Positions 1 to 11,214 of a stretch of DNA of 64,000 nt are shown here, piece after piece. The notes beneath the pieces were generated by a model, which ran no database searches, was not told the DNA's origin, and was given only the letters and a program-made list of their open reading frames with translations. The stretch lies in NCBI GenBank assembly GCA_019022655.1, contig JAFJYI010000408.1, positions 308,501 to 372,500 of the forward strand, written 5' to 3'. The translations under genes were made by a program, and so were the position numbers. The first letter of the stretch is position 1. Each line of letters starts with the position of its first letter. The DNA is from Acacia acuminata (lineage: Eukaryota > Streptophyta > Magnoliopsida > Fabales > Fabaceae).

Positions 1-447
1 AACTTCTCCCCAAGTCAAGATATCATCATCAAAAACGAACTCATTTTTCGCACCTTCATCCACTTCTCCCACCAACCATTCATTACTTTCATCAATATCG
101 TTGAGGACAATAGGATCAATCAAATCACGACTCTCAAAACGTTCTTTAAGAGCTTGATTATACTTAATAAAGACCAAGTCTTGCAACCTTTGATGCTCAA
201 GCCTACTTCTCTTCTTAGAATGGATCTAGTTTACAATTTCCAATAAAGAATATTAGTTTCATAATTATGATATGAAACTCTACAAACAAAGGTCATTTAA
301 TAATTACTTACATGCTCAAAAGTACTCCAATTACGCTCACATCCTGAAGCGCTACAAGTTAAGCCCAACACTTTAAAAGCAAGGTTTCGCAAATTCGGAA
401 CTTGTGCTCCATATGACTTCCACCATAAAGCCGTAATCCAAATTGCA
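1..447 (-). pseudogene. hAT transposase C-terminal exons (partial, runs off left edge)
   Basis: Minus-strand exons of a plant hAT-superfamily transposase. The exon at about 447-312 reads WWKSYGAQVPNLRN, then a Cys-rich stretch and GCERNWSTFEH, the signature of the hAT C-terminal dimerisation domain. A GTAAGT donor follows at 311-306. The exon at 225-1 begins IHSKKRSRLEHQRL after an AG acceptor, and the two exons join in frame (FEH then IHSKK). The tail after this is acidic (DESNEWLVGEVDEG, FDDDILTWGEV), as in this family. The coding frame upstream of about 447 is interrupted by a stop, so either an intron boundary or decay lies there. The protein would bind DNA and cut and paste its element in the nucleus. 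The rest of the gene lies outside the window or is not recognisable, so activity cannot be judged. Confidence 0.85.
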
Positions 448-830
448 ACAACTTGTTAACATAAAAACATGTTAAATAATGAAATTGGAGTTCCTTCGTT
501 AAGAAAAACTGATTGAAGCGATGAATATAATGAAATTTGGCATTCCCACACTGAAAAGCAGGAAAAGAACTAGTTGCTTTTAATTTACCTAACTCATCAG
601 CATTGTTATAATCCACATCAGAACAACGATAATGACCTCTGTTGCGTTACTGTGGCATAGAAACAAAACATGTGCACGTGTGAGGATGAAGAAGAAGATA
701 GAATGAGTGATACAAGATGCATATCAGCATATTTGTTTGAGAAATATCAGCTTAAAGAAGAAGATCGAGAGTGAACCAATATAATGCACACAAATGCAAA
801 ACAAAGACAATGATTGATGCAATAGAGGAT

Positions 831-1180
831 TAAAACTCAAATGGCCAATTGAGACCGATTGAAGCGATGAATACAATGAAATTTGGCATTCCCAAATGCC
901 TCAAAACGAGGAAGGCAATGTAGCATTAGAAGTCACATGGCTAATTGAGGCAAACTTTTGACAGATGGAATGAATGAACATAGTCAAATTTGGCCTTCTC
1001 AAATGCTTCAAAAGAGTGAAGGCAATGTAGGATTACAAGTCACATGGCTAATTGAGAAGATAATTTGATAGATGGAATGAAATAACATAATCAACTTTGG
1101 CCTTCTCAAATGCTTCAAAACAAGGAAGGCAAATGTTGGATGAAAAGTCAAATGGTTAATTGACACAGATGCAAGCAATA
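831..1180. repeat. Degenerate ~107-bp tandem repeat, about 3 copies
   Basis: Three successive units start near 881, 987 and 1094, with a partial unit from about 831. Each carries TTGGC(A/C)TTC(C/T)CAAATGC, then GAAGGCAA, then a segment like CACATGGCTAATTGA. Spacing is about 106-107 bp. The first unit is preceded by a 38-bp segment (857-894) that recurs with one mismatch at 511-548, next to the hAT exons. No coding potential is seen. The flanks (661-830 and 1181-1640) hold nothing I can identify. Confidence 0.75.
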
Positions 1181-1639
1181 TGAGGAGGTGGGTGAAAGCA
1201 ATTAAAAGGGCATTTATAAATTTTCAATTGCTACATAAGAAGGAAGGCAAAGTTGGATTCAACAACCATAAAACAATCCTGGGGAAAACACAGTTTGCCT
1301 CAATTTAGCAGTTGAAATTATGGGGGAAAACACATTCAATATTACGCAAAACATAAAACACATCAACATAATGGAAAAAAATATTGCTGGTATACACAAG
1401 TAAAGATAATGGATAGCACTTAACACATAGCATCAATATCAACACAATTGAGCTCTACTTCAATTGCCCAAAAACACAAAAGTTTAAGTTCAAACGAAAC
1501 AATCCTGTTCGAACGCAACATGACAGACCTACACCATGACAAAGAATAGTTGAACCACGTAAAAAAGTGTGGTAAATGCAAAAAACCGTATCCACTGGTT
1601 ACAAAAACAAACAACATACATTACAATATAAAAAGTCTC

Positions 1640-4247
1640 CTAAGCCTTCTTTTGCCTCTTTGCTGGGGACCTCTTGGTAGTGGACCGCCTTGGTGATGTT
1701 GCCTGTGAACCAGGGAGGTTGACTGGGATGAATAAGGGGGAAGCAAACCTCATAGGAGGAGAAGGAAAGGGTGTGGCAGTAGAGAATATATGGGGCAAAT
1801 TCTCAGCTGCTCCCCCGGACCTGAAATTGGTTGGTGGGATGACTCTCAAAGGCACAGGCGCAGCTATTGTCCTCGAAGGTGCAGGAGGAGGGTTTACAGG
1901 TTCCGGTAAAGGCACAATAGACAGAGGTGTGATTGGCTCATACTCCTCAATGACAATTGGTGAGTTGGGTTTAGGCACATGGTCTTCAACGGGGCCTTCG
2001 CAGTGGGGGACTGAAGTGGTAAGCGTGGCCCTAGATGAGGTGTGTCTTCATTAGGGACCACATGTTCTTCTGCTACCGTGGAGTGAGACACCTCTTCCTC
2101 ATCAGTAACATCAGGCTTGGAAGGTTTTTCAGGTTACGACTTTGTACTGTCATGAAGGTAGGAAGCTTCTTCCTCAGCATTGGAATTAGGCACAGCTGCT
2201 TCTTCACATGCCTTTGTATTCTCATGATGGTGTGAAGGTTCATCAGCAGCCTTAGCACCAGCCACCTGTTCTTCATGATGATCATCGGTCTTTTGTGAGT
2301 TGTGGGAGGGCAGTGGAGAGGCACGGACACAAGTTTTTGAACTTGTTGGAGTCTGATTGTGAGTGGATGTGTTTGCATTATGAGCTTCTGTATCAGGTGC
2401 ACCACATGGCTTTTGCGATGCCTTGAATGCTGCATACTCCCTGCACTCATCAATTGCGTACATCTGAATAAACTCTCTCAGGAAAACCATCTCAAGACAA
2501 ATGGTGCTCATTCGCGATTCAATGCTTCCCAATTGTGCAACCATTGTCTCAAACTTATCTTTCAATGGCAGAACCTTCTCCTCCATAATTTTCCCAACTA
2601 GTTCTGCCATGTACCCATTTGTATCCTCAAATGCTGGTTCATGAACACGTGGCTATTGAGGAGGAGGTCTCTCAGGATCAGGGTTGGACTGAGGAGTCTG
2701 TTTACCCTCATTGGTAGAAGTTGAAACCTCTTTCGCAGAACACGAATCTTCATTTGGTTCAACGCTTCGTCACCAAATTCCGGACTCCATATTGGACCAT
2801 GGCCATGTTCCAGATACCAGATTTTGTTCTTCTTCAAAATCAGAGAGACAACTGAGGGGTAAGGCAAGTGTGAGTTTTTTTCTCGGATAGTGGCAGCCTT
2901 CAACATGGTGTCAAGTATTATCTTCCCCAATTTAAATGGCTTGGCCTTTATCAAACAAGCTAGCACATGTTTGTCCTCAGGGCTCATCATTGCGTAGTAT
3001 TTCCCCTTATTGACAAAGTTTCTACTATACAGATAATGAAGCACTCGTATCTATCCGGGAGTTGTTTGGGTCCGTACGAGAGAAGAATCATCATCGGTGT
3101 GTGTCCCTCAAGCAATATGGCGTCAATTTCTTCCCCGCAAGATAACTCGTGTCCTCGCCTTGTGGTGTCGTAATATCTAATCATTCTAGTATTTTTTCTT
3201 CATTTATCCGAATGGTCTGTCCTGGACACAAGATACACAACTCCCTTCCTTGAAATTTTTAGATTTGAATAAAAAAACATTAACCACTAACTCACCGTAT
3301 GGAAGTGACAACTCTAGAATGCCCTTGAATGGCATGAGGATGTCGGCTAGGACAAATTCAAATCATTTTCAAACGTCTCAAGGTTTATCCTACTCATTTT
3401 GCATAAGGATTTTCCATCTAACCGCATGTCGAAGTCCTCCGATTCTTGCCGTTGGTTGAACTTTGGTGTGGGCTCGGCACCACATTTGTCCTCTCGTTTC
3501 TTCCGAAGTTGCTTGTACAACTTTGCCCCGACACCGTCGTGCGTCATTGACCTTTTCTTCCTCCTTCGATTCCGATGACCCCATGTTGTGAGTTGTCATC
3601 TCTGTCTCCTTCCTCATCCCAACTTGAGTTTTCACCTTCACTAACCACAGCCTTTTCCTTCCCTTTCTTAATGTCATGTAGCCACTGGTTTTTGACCTTC
3701 TGTGATTTACCCGCCTGTTTCATGATCGAGTTAGAAGCTTCGTGTCGTTATTGGAATCCCTGGCGGTTCCTTTCACTTTGCTTGTTGTTTCTACTTCTTC
3801 ACGGCCTTTGCCTCAATCTGTTTCTTCCACTTCACAGTTGCCTCATAGTTCGCATACCAATCTTCCTCTTTCGTTTTGTACTTTGAGCGCCCACGTCGTC
3901 CACATCGGCGAAGGCTTGCCTTGTGCTTTCTGAAGTTACGAACGTCCTCCATTGTGATTCCCATCTCCTTCAACCGCTCTATCGTCATTTTTACCCTAGC
4001 CACTTGTAATTTTAGGTTTAGGGTCCAGAAATGCGTCTTTGGTTGAACTACGCAGTGATTTTAGGGCATGCAGGTCCGGGGGTTCCGATTCCACAAGAGA
4101 GTAGTCGAAAATCGTTGGTTTCTCGCAAAATGAAAAATAGAGTAACGCGGTGGAGGGAGTTTTAAATTGGATGACCATCGGACTTCCACGCAAATATAGT
4201 CGGGGGCATTTTTTTTGTAATTTTAGCGAAATTGGGGAGAAACACAA
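1640..4247 (-). pseudogene. Broken plant transposon/retroelement protein (PF20167-like region)
   Basis: A run of minus-strand ORF pieces, read from right to left. 4247-3996 is unrecognised. 4003-3791 is a basic piece (MARVKMTIERLKEMGI). 3677-3390 is a basic, Glu-rich piece. 3184-2987 is followed by 3044-2598, which contains MMSPEDKHVLACLIKAKPF, then LGKIILDTML and SHLPYPSVVSLIL. 2610-2134 starts with a probable coiled coil (MAELVGKIMEEKVLPLKDKF). 1978-1640 is Pro-rich. The pattern 'domain similar to the putative plant transposon protein family, coiled coil, Pro-rich tail' resembles proteins encoded by Athila-type retroelements. The frame is broken near 3050, where the 3184-2987 reading and the LHYLYSRNF reading lie in different frames. 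Function is unknown. The family assignment rests on remembered motif style and would need a profile search. Confidence 0.45.
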
Positions 4248-4875
4248 TTTTAAAAAATAAATAACAAAAACTATATTCGCAGGAACGTTCGAGCGACACT
4301 TCTATCATTCAAACGCAATCACCCACATGTACTTCGATGATGTAAATCGGGAATGACACTTTTACGTTCGAACGTAATTGGAAAAAATGCAAAGCGTTCG
4401 AACGTAAAAATTGGATGAGGCAACATCTGTGCTAAACTAGATACCTAACCCTGTGCAAATAAAACCATAGCAACAGAAGACATAAAGTAACTCTAAATTA
4501 CGTGAAACATAAAATGCGGATGTAGCAAAGGTCCTTTTAACTTTCATAAACTTGTTCGATTTACAATCCATATATGTTGTTGCATATACATTTGACAAGA
4601 GGACAACAAAGACAAAACATTTTCAATTACATTGACGATAGACACAAAGTGTATCCCATCTCGAACTCTAAATTTCCACTAAGTTAACATGGTCTACACT
4701 TTGTTGTTCTAAACCGACAAAAGGAGACTTGCCCAAAAAGTGAACGACACCCTCGCATCATATATGGCTATACAAAAGACTACGAAATTAGCCGGTCGTA
4801 TTATATATGGCTACACAAAAAAGACAGTTTCAAGGCCATTCGAGCTATATATATATATATGGCTATACAAGATCT

Positions 4876-5539
4876 ACTGCTGCAGCAAGGTTCGGATCCA
4901 TGATGTCTTAAACTCAAGAGGCATCTTGTAAAAGGACCTAAGGAGTTTGTCGCATGCTATTATCTTCATATGAGCCAAGTTCCTCTCATTAAATGTGAGA
5001 TCCTCAAGCTAAAGCAGCTCCATGAACAGATCATCCCCTTCACATCAAGTTCTACTTGTCTTTCTTGTGTGGACATTTGATTCCCCAGTAAGGTCTTGGT
5101 GCGAAAATGAGAACACCTAGGATGAGCCTACCAACAAAAAAAATAATGTTATCGACATGAAATGTCATGCATGTCGGTTGTGAATTAAGCTAAGATGACA
5201 TACCTTCAGATACTCTTCCCAAACTGCTGGGTCTGCAGTGACAAATTTGGTGTCGAGGTCCCAACCAAATCCGGAAGTTTTGGCACCATATACCATGTCA
5301 TAAGCCAGTTGCCATAGTCGTTTCAATGTCTTTAACCTAGAGGTAATATGTGGAGTGGCTTTTATGCCACAACATGGTAGCTTTGCTTCCATCATCTCTT
5401 GAAGGGCATTGGCAAACCCATTCTTGAAGCAGTTATCAACCATGTATTTTTGCTCAATCCTAAGAGTGACTAAGCAGTCAACAAGCAATTTGTCCTCCTC
5501 AACAGACCACATTTTCATCCTATGATCAGATGACTCCAT
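4876..5539 (-). pseudogene. PIF/Harbinger accessory Myb/SANT-like protein (ORF1)
   Basis: The first exon (5539-5204) begins MESSDHRMKMWSVEEDKLLV, the start of a Myb/SANT-like (trihelix-type) DNA-binding domain, and continues with DNCFKNGFANALQEMM and ITSRLKTLKRLW. It ends at VWEEYLK before a GTATGT donor. A second coding-like segment lies near 5095-4876 with ERNLAHMKII, DKLLRSFYKMP and a stop after TLLQQ. That segment contains an in-frame stop (DDLFMELL then TAG), so it is probably degraded. In PIF/Pong elements this protein binds the element's ends and helps the transposase. Here it lies downstream of the transposase on the same strand, so the two form one element. Confidence 0.75.
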
Positions 5540-5762
5540 CTACACCCAAAGTGATGCACATAAAACAAATTAAGGCACAATATGTTTGACATAATAAGAA
5601 ACAACAGATAATGAACGATTAAAGCAACAACCATCATAGGTGAAGAAAAACATAAACCAAGTCACTAAATGGAATTAAAATTAACAAAATAAAGCATTGC
5701 TTTTGCCTCATACTACTGGAAGGCCATGGTGTACAAACAAGTCTTAATTTTTAACTACATTT

Positions 5763-7175
5763 TCAATTTTCCCTATGCGCCACAAAAGCAGCAAACATGT
5801 CATTTGCAACATGCTCCCTAAAATTATTCCACAAGTCGCTGGTTTCCATAGGTACAATGAGAGTGTTGAGATCTGTATCTGTTGCAGGTTCAAACGTATC
5901 AAGATGATGATCGAGGGGGTCTTGAACATTGTCTCGACGAATAAGGTTGTGTAGCAAACAACAAGCGATGATGTATCGGTTCGGATCTTCGGGGGTAATA
6001 GGAGGCGCTCCTCGGGATGGCCCAACGCAACTTTAGTATGCCAAAGCACCTTTCAATAACATTTCGAGCAGCTGAATGTCGTATATTGAAGCACTCACAT
6101 ACAGATTGGGGTTGGTATCCTTGTCTCCACTCATTAAGGTGGTACCGTTGCCCTCTGTATGGCGCCAAAAAACCCTGGCAATTCATGTACCCCGCATCAA
6201 TCAAGTAGTACTTTCCTGGAAAAAAAGATCAATTGTGTTAAAATTGTTTTTTTCCTATGAAGTACACATGCAGCAAACAATTTCATCATTTCCTACACCA
6301 TTGTAAACACATACCTTGCACCACTTGTAAGCCGTGTGGTCTCCTTATAGCATCCCTCAACACCCTCCCATCTGTAGCTGACCCTTCCCACCCAGGCAAG
6401 ACATAAATGAATTGGCCATCCGGTGAGCATACACCAAGGACATTGGTTGTTACCTCTCCTTTCCTATTTCGGTATCTACCCTTGTGTGCGGCAGGTACTT
6501 GTACGCGTATGAGTACCATCTAATGCACCAAGGCACCCCCGAAAACACAACACGGTGTCACTTAGGTTAGGTTAATGGACAATTTGTTTAATTATCGTCA
6601 AGTAATAAGTGAGTTGCACAATAATACATTCTACGTACCTTGAACCACTTCCAACGATTATCATTTGAGTCCTCCGGAATGGGCTCTGGTTTCTTCAAAA
6701 GCAATGATTGCAATCTAATCGTAGCATTGAGCACCAATTTAAAGTATCTACTAATGGTTTCGCTTGACCTTCCAAACTCGAACTGAATTACTCTATTCTT
6801 CACATGATGACCCAAGATGTGAAGGAACATTGTCACTTGCTCATCAACTAGCATATGTTTAGTTGCTTTCAACCCACCAATTGTGTCTAACATGTAACAC
6901 AATTTATCAAACATCGCCCGGTACATCCTAATTTGGTTGAAGCAAGTGGTGTCACTACTATATATCATAGCCCTCAAATTCGCTCTCTTCACATGAAAAT
7001 CTAATCTAAATGACCTATCCGGTAAGTGCCTTGGTCTACCTCCTCCCACTGCTACTATCATAATGACAATCAACCTCCTCACTGCTATAAGCAAAGCTAG
7101 GCACCCCGCCAACATTGCAACCATTTCCTCTTCAGAATGTGGCTCCATACCTACACAATTTTTGTGTACACCCAT
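5763..7175 (-). pseudogene. PIF/Harbinger DDE transposase, frameshifted
   Basis: Three exons can be traced. Exon 1 (7175-6639) starts MGVHKNCVGMEPHSEEEMVA and carries the helix-turn-helix-like region (ATKHMLVDEQVTMFLHILGH, FGRSSETISRYF). It ends NRWKWFK before GTACGT. Exon 2 (about 6537-6315) carries the first catalytic Asp in GALDGT and the second in WEGSATDGRVL, then a GTATGT donor. Exon 3 begins at 6215 after TTCCAG with KYYLIDAGYMNCQGFL and holds the third acidic residue in ARNVIERCFGILKLRW. Two frameshifts are visible. One follows GALDGT, where about 2 nt are missing before IRVQVPAAHKG near 6510. One lies near 5985-6000, before LLHNLIRRDNVQDPLDHHLD. The usual acceptor before exon 2 is also not obvious. 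All three catalytic positions remain, but no uninterrupted protein is encoded. Terminal inverted repeats were not found. Confidence 0.88.
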
Positions 7176-7850
7176 TTCCTTTTCATTATAATCTACTACT
7201 CCTCTTTACAAACAACCACTATTTACATTCAAACATATCACATTTTAGGGCAATGCAGAATTTTTATAGCAACATCACCCAACCATAGACATCACACCGT
7301 GACTAAAATAAACTCACATTAATTCTATATTTCAACTATGTTAACTTTCTAATTCAGGGGTTAGCAAATACAGTTTTATTGTTAGTACATGCAAGGATAA
7401 ACAAAAAATAACTCCTATATACTAAATAATTGAACAATGTCACAGTGGCTTTGGCCTCTCTTCTACGCTTTCAAACATTAGAACTAGATAACAAATTTTA
7501 TGGAAGCACCAAATAGAACTCGATTCTCGAGTCTCCATGACTAATAGACAAAACAACAATAAAAAATAGATGCTTATAAATAAATCCAAACGGGAAAAAG
7601 AAGGACCGGTCCCGAGTAAGTGATATATTGCAATATTCCGAAGGATTGAATCATTTCAAATCAGCAAGACCGATGTAAAGAAATGAACCGGGGGCATCGG
7701 CAACAATCGATAAATCAGCAAACAATTCTCATACCCATCGAAACTCACCTATATTTGCACCGCATCCAAGTTGAGCTGCGTCTCCAAATCCGGTGTCTTG
7801 ATTTCGGGTTCGCGGCCTTCGTACACCTAAACCACGAATGTCTTTTTTAA
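7176..7850. other. Non-coding stretch, nothing recognised
   Basis: AT-rich DNA between the PIF transposase and the Stowaway-like MITE. It probably includes the right part of the PIF element. I see no gene, no repeat array and no clear transposon terminus. Confidence 0.5.
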
Positions 7851-7852
7851 TA

Positions 7853-8752
7853 CTCCCTCGGTCCTAATTATAGAAACACATTTTGGGGTTAGTTTTGGTC
7901 CTAATTATAAGAACAAATTTTAACTTTTGTCAATTTTTCCCTATAATACCCCTATTTATACTTTTTCAATAATAATTAAAGACAATAATAATTTAATAAT
8001 AAACCTATATATTTTATAAAATAAATAACGTTTGCAACTCATTAATGTTATAAACAACTCAATTATACTTTTTTAAAATAGAATAATTGAGCAATTTTTG
8101 TCATATTTTTCCCATTCACCCCTACTAATGCTTCTTCCACAATAATTAATTTAACAACACATTTATATTCGATCAAGTGAGAGATTCTACTTTATTTTTT
8201 ATTTTTGAATAAAATAATTTTAATATTCCTTTAAAAATATTTGTGATAAAAAAAAAACTTGCATTTGTATTATGCCCAATTAAATAAATACTCACTTGAT
8301 AGGGAAAAAAATTTGCTTTGAATATGACTAACGATTGCACAGGTTCGAACTTTTATCATCCATCGGCTTTTCTTGCATTTATACCAATTGGGTGGGGCTA
8401 TAGTTTAGCTAATTTTTTTTTTTTTGATGTAAATCATCCGGTATCCGAATCCCACTTTGGGCCGATTAATCCGGATTCGAGCGGGTAGGACCCGTTAGGT
8501 GGCAAAGCTCTCCTCAAGAGTTTCAAGGCGCTGCATTCCTTGGGCTCGAACTCGAGACCACAAGTTAAGCTAGTAGAGACCCTTACCATCTCAACTACAC
8601 CCTCTTGGGTTAGTTTAGCTAATTTTGTCTTTATGTAATTTTCAATTTTTAGTAGGGTATTTTTGGAAACTAATTATAATTAACTAATTTAACTTCTCTC
8701 CTTAATCTCTCCAAATTCGGTAAATAGTTCCTATAATTAGGACCGGAGGGAG
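7853..8752. mobile_element. Stowaway-like MITE, copy 1 (interrupted by a SINE)
   Basis: It starts CTCCCTCGGTCCTAATTATA at 7853 and ends in the inverted complement TATAATTAGGACCGGAGGGAG at 8752. It is flanked by TA on both sides (7851-7852 and 8753-8754). These are the marks of a Tc1/mariner-related Stowaway-type element. An internal second copy of the terminus (TTTTGGTCCTAATTATAAGA) lies about 50 bp inside the left end. The element is 900 bp, of which 210 bp is an inserted SINE plus its target duplication. There is no transposase. A second copy lies at 15505-16428. Confidence 0.9.
8417..8610 (-). mobile_element. tRNA-derived SINE inside the MITE
   Basis: It is reverse-oriented. On the minus strand it starts near 8610 with AGGGTGTAGTTGAGATGGTA (box A-like), then GAGTTCGAGCC (box B-like). 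It has a body ending GGATTCGGATACCGGATG and a poly(A) tail, seen as T's at 8417-8425. The 16-bp target duplication TAGTTTAGCTAATTTT is perfect at 8401-8416 and 8611-8626. This length and organisation are typical of a plant SINE copied by LINE machinery. Confidence 0.88.
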
Positions 8753-8754
8753 TA

Positions 8755-9640
8755 AACAACGTGCAATACGGGGCTTTTTGTCTCTAAACCGCACTCTCCC
8801 GAGAACAAAATCACTATCCCGCCAGATTTGGAGGGATTCAACTTTGCCACATGTGTGGGAAGATGGAGGCTAGCGGGAAAGGCATTTTCCAAGACAATGG
8901 CACGCCAAACAGATTTCTCCGTGGGAAGACACTGATCTTCCCTTTCCCTTTGCCGAAATCGGCGTACCAAATGGGCCCTTAATGCTTTTGAACAACTTTT
9001 GTTCTCTCTTCACTCTATCCTAGGCTCTCATCTTCTTTAGTGTCTCGCTTTCATTTTTTTTGCTCGTACACCGCTACTCCGATCTCTCCCTCTCTCTCAC
9101 ACTCACATTCTCTTCTTTCTCAAAGCTGCATTTGTCCGGCTTAAAAAAAAAAATCAACTCGGGCCTTTCACCAGCCAACACATGGCTCCCACTTGCTCAA
9201 GATAGGTCCGTGCTCGGCATATTTGATCGTGGCATCTCTGGTTGGTGCTCGGCGTCTCTGGATCTAAGGAGACTGAATATGTTCACATCGAGAAAGTTTC
9301 AAAGCGTGACGCATCACAAGGTCCTCGTTGTCACGTCATCTCCTCTTCCATTGTTATCTTCACATCTCGCTCTATTTTCATTGAATACATTTGCTATCAC
9401 CAAATCCGTTTCACATGGCTTTGTTTCTCTTCATCTCTCTCATTCTCTCTCCGTAAACATCCTCTTCGATCGACATTTTTGGGGAAAAAAGACTTTGACC
9501 CTGGTTTTTACGCTATAGAGGACCGGTTTACGGTCGGTTCACCGATTTCCAGGTCCAAGCTTAATAGGCATGCTCTTTGTCCCTCAACATGATTTTTGTT
9601 TGCAACTTGGTCCTTTGCTCATTTAAATATAAACACTAAT
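8755..9640. other. Non-coding stretch with a possible orphan PIF-type terminus
   Basis: No convincing gene is present. The two open frames here look like unselected sequence. The string ACCAAATGGGCCC followed by TTA near 8967-8979 resembles the right end of a Tourist/PIF-type MITE (GGGCCC...TTTGGT inverted, TTA target), but I found no matching left end. Confidence 0.35.
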
Positions 9641-11201
9641 TAAGTGTTGGAAATTAATCTTTAACATCATATAAAGATTTTCTTTTTCAAATAGCTTCTC
9701 TATGCCATGAAATATCAACTCTCAAATTTCAAGGCAAAAAATTATTCTCTAACTAATTTTCTTGAATTTTGAGGAAAATAAGTCCTAAATTCCAGGAAAT
9801 AGCTTTAAAATTATTGAGGCCAATTTTTTCATAATTAATCTCTTCATAATATTTTTAGATCCACAAGATAATATTCCAAAAGTTTTCCTAAATTTTAAAG
9901 GCTCAAAAATAAATTTTAATAATTTTCTTAACCATTTCATCATAATAAACTTAAGATCTTTGACTTGGTGGCTTAGTAGACTATTTATCTCAGTCTTATT
10001 TCTGAACTTCTACTCTCAAAATTTTGGGATCTTACAATATATATACCATATGAATTTAGGCAATAACCGTCCCATTATATATAACTTATACACATCAGCA
10101 TAGATTCCCTCAATTTATAATAGATACATCATACATCCCAAGAGGAAATTTTCCTTTTTCAAAAAAATTTAAAAATCAACTTATAGATTTTCAAAGGAAG
10201 TCAAAAGGTTTCAAAATCAAAGTAACTAAAAAGAGAGATTGAACAAAAGTAAATAATAGTTGGAAAAAATAATTTATTTCCATAACAAAATTGATCAATT
10301 TAATATCCTTTTGTTTTAAAACAAAAGATAACTTTTGAAATCGAAGAAATTATGAAAAGAGAGGAAAGCATTAAGAGAAATATACTAGTGGAAATTTCTA
10401 GAAAATATAAAGAGAGGAAAAATTTGGATTTGCTTCCCAAATATCGAATTAAAAAAAAAAAAAAACCAAACATTTAGGCAACAAAAACGTAGCAACCACA
10501 AAAACGAATGATGTCACCTAACAAATTATACACTCACCTACTAGGATCAATCATAGAGACCCCTTTTTAACTCCTCCATGACCGAACACATACAAAGGAG
10601 TTCTGACAAGTATCACCCATTGATAATAATGTTTGTAAATATTTTCAGATTGAATGTTCCTATTCCTTCCCAGGTTAAATGAGCCTTATGCTAGATAATA
10701 ACTCATGTTAATATATGAGATCCGAGATATATTATGCGGCTAAAAGCTTGAGTCTTAACTATGAGAAATGAGATGAATCTAGGGATACAATAGGAAGTAC
10801 TGGGGCTTATGAAGATACAATAATAAGAAAGTGCGAGGTTGTGAAAAAGGAAAAGGGTAATTCTCTTAAATTATATAATAGCACAAATAGATGAATATGG
10901 AAGCAAGGGATGGATGAAAGAATGGAGAGCAAGTAAGGGACCTAGCTTAATGAAAGAACAATGAATTTTGAAATCACCTAGCAACGGTTTCGACAGCGTG
11001 AGCGAGAGCGATTTGGGGTGAACGATAGAATTAGGTTTAGATGTTATGAAGTAATATAAGGTTTTAAATCTGTTTAGAAAAAATGAATTAAATGATAATA
11101 TCTTGCAAAATGTCTTGAATGTTATGGGATTTACTAATTTGTACCAATCATTATTATTTCCTATAACTATTTATATATATTTATATATACAGACTATCAC
11201 A
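9640..11201 (-). repeat. Probable 3' LTR and flank of a gypsy element (left limit unresolved)
   Basis: The minus-strand pol remnant at 11215-12238 is followed by a purine tract (AAAGGGGGAGAA) and then TGTGATAGTCTG at 11201, a normal LTR start. AT-rich sequence continues to the left without coding content. I could not fix where the LTR ends. TGTAAGATCCC near 10037 (minus) may be the start of a different LTR. Confidence 0.45.
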
Positions 11202-11214
11202 TTCTCTCCCCCTT

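Noticed and set aside
9060..9592. Overlapping plus-strand ORFs of 152 and 116 codons.
   Set aside because: No domain, no splice logic and Ser/Leu/Phe-rich composition typical of unselected AT/TC-rich DNA.
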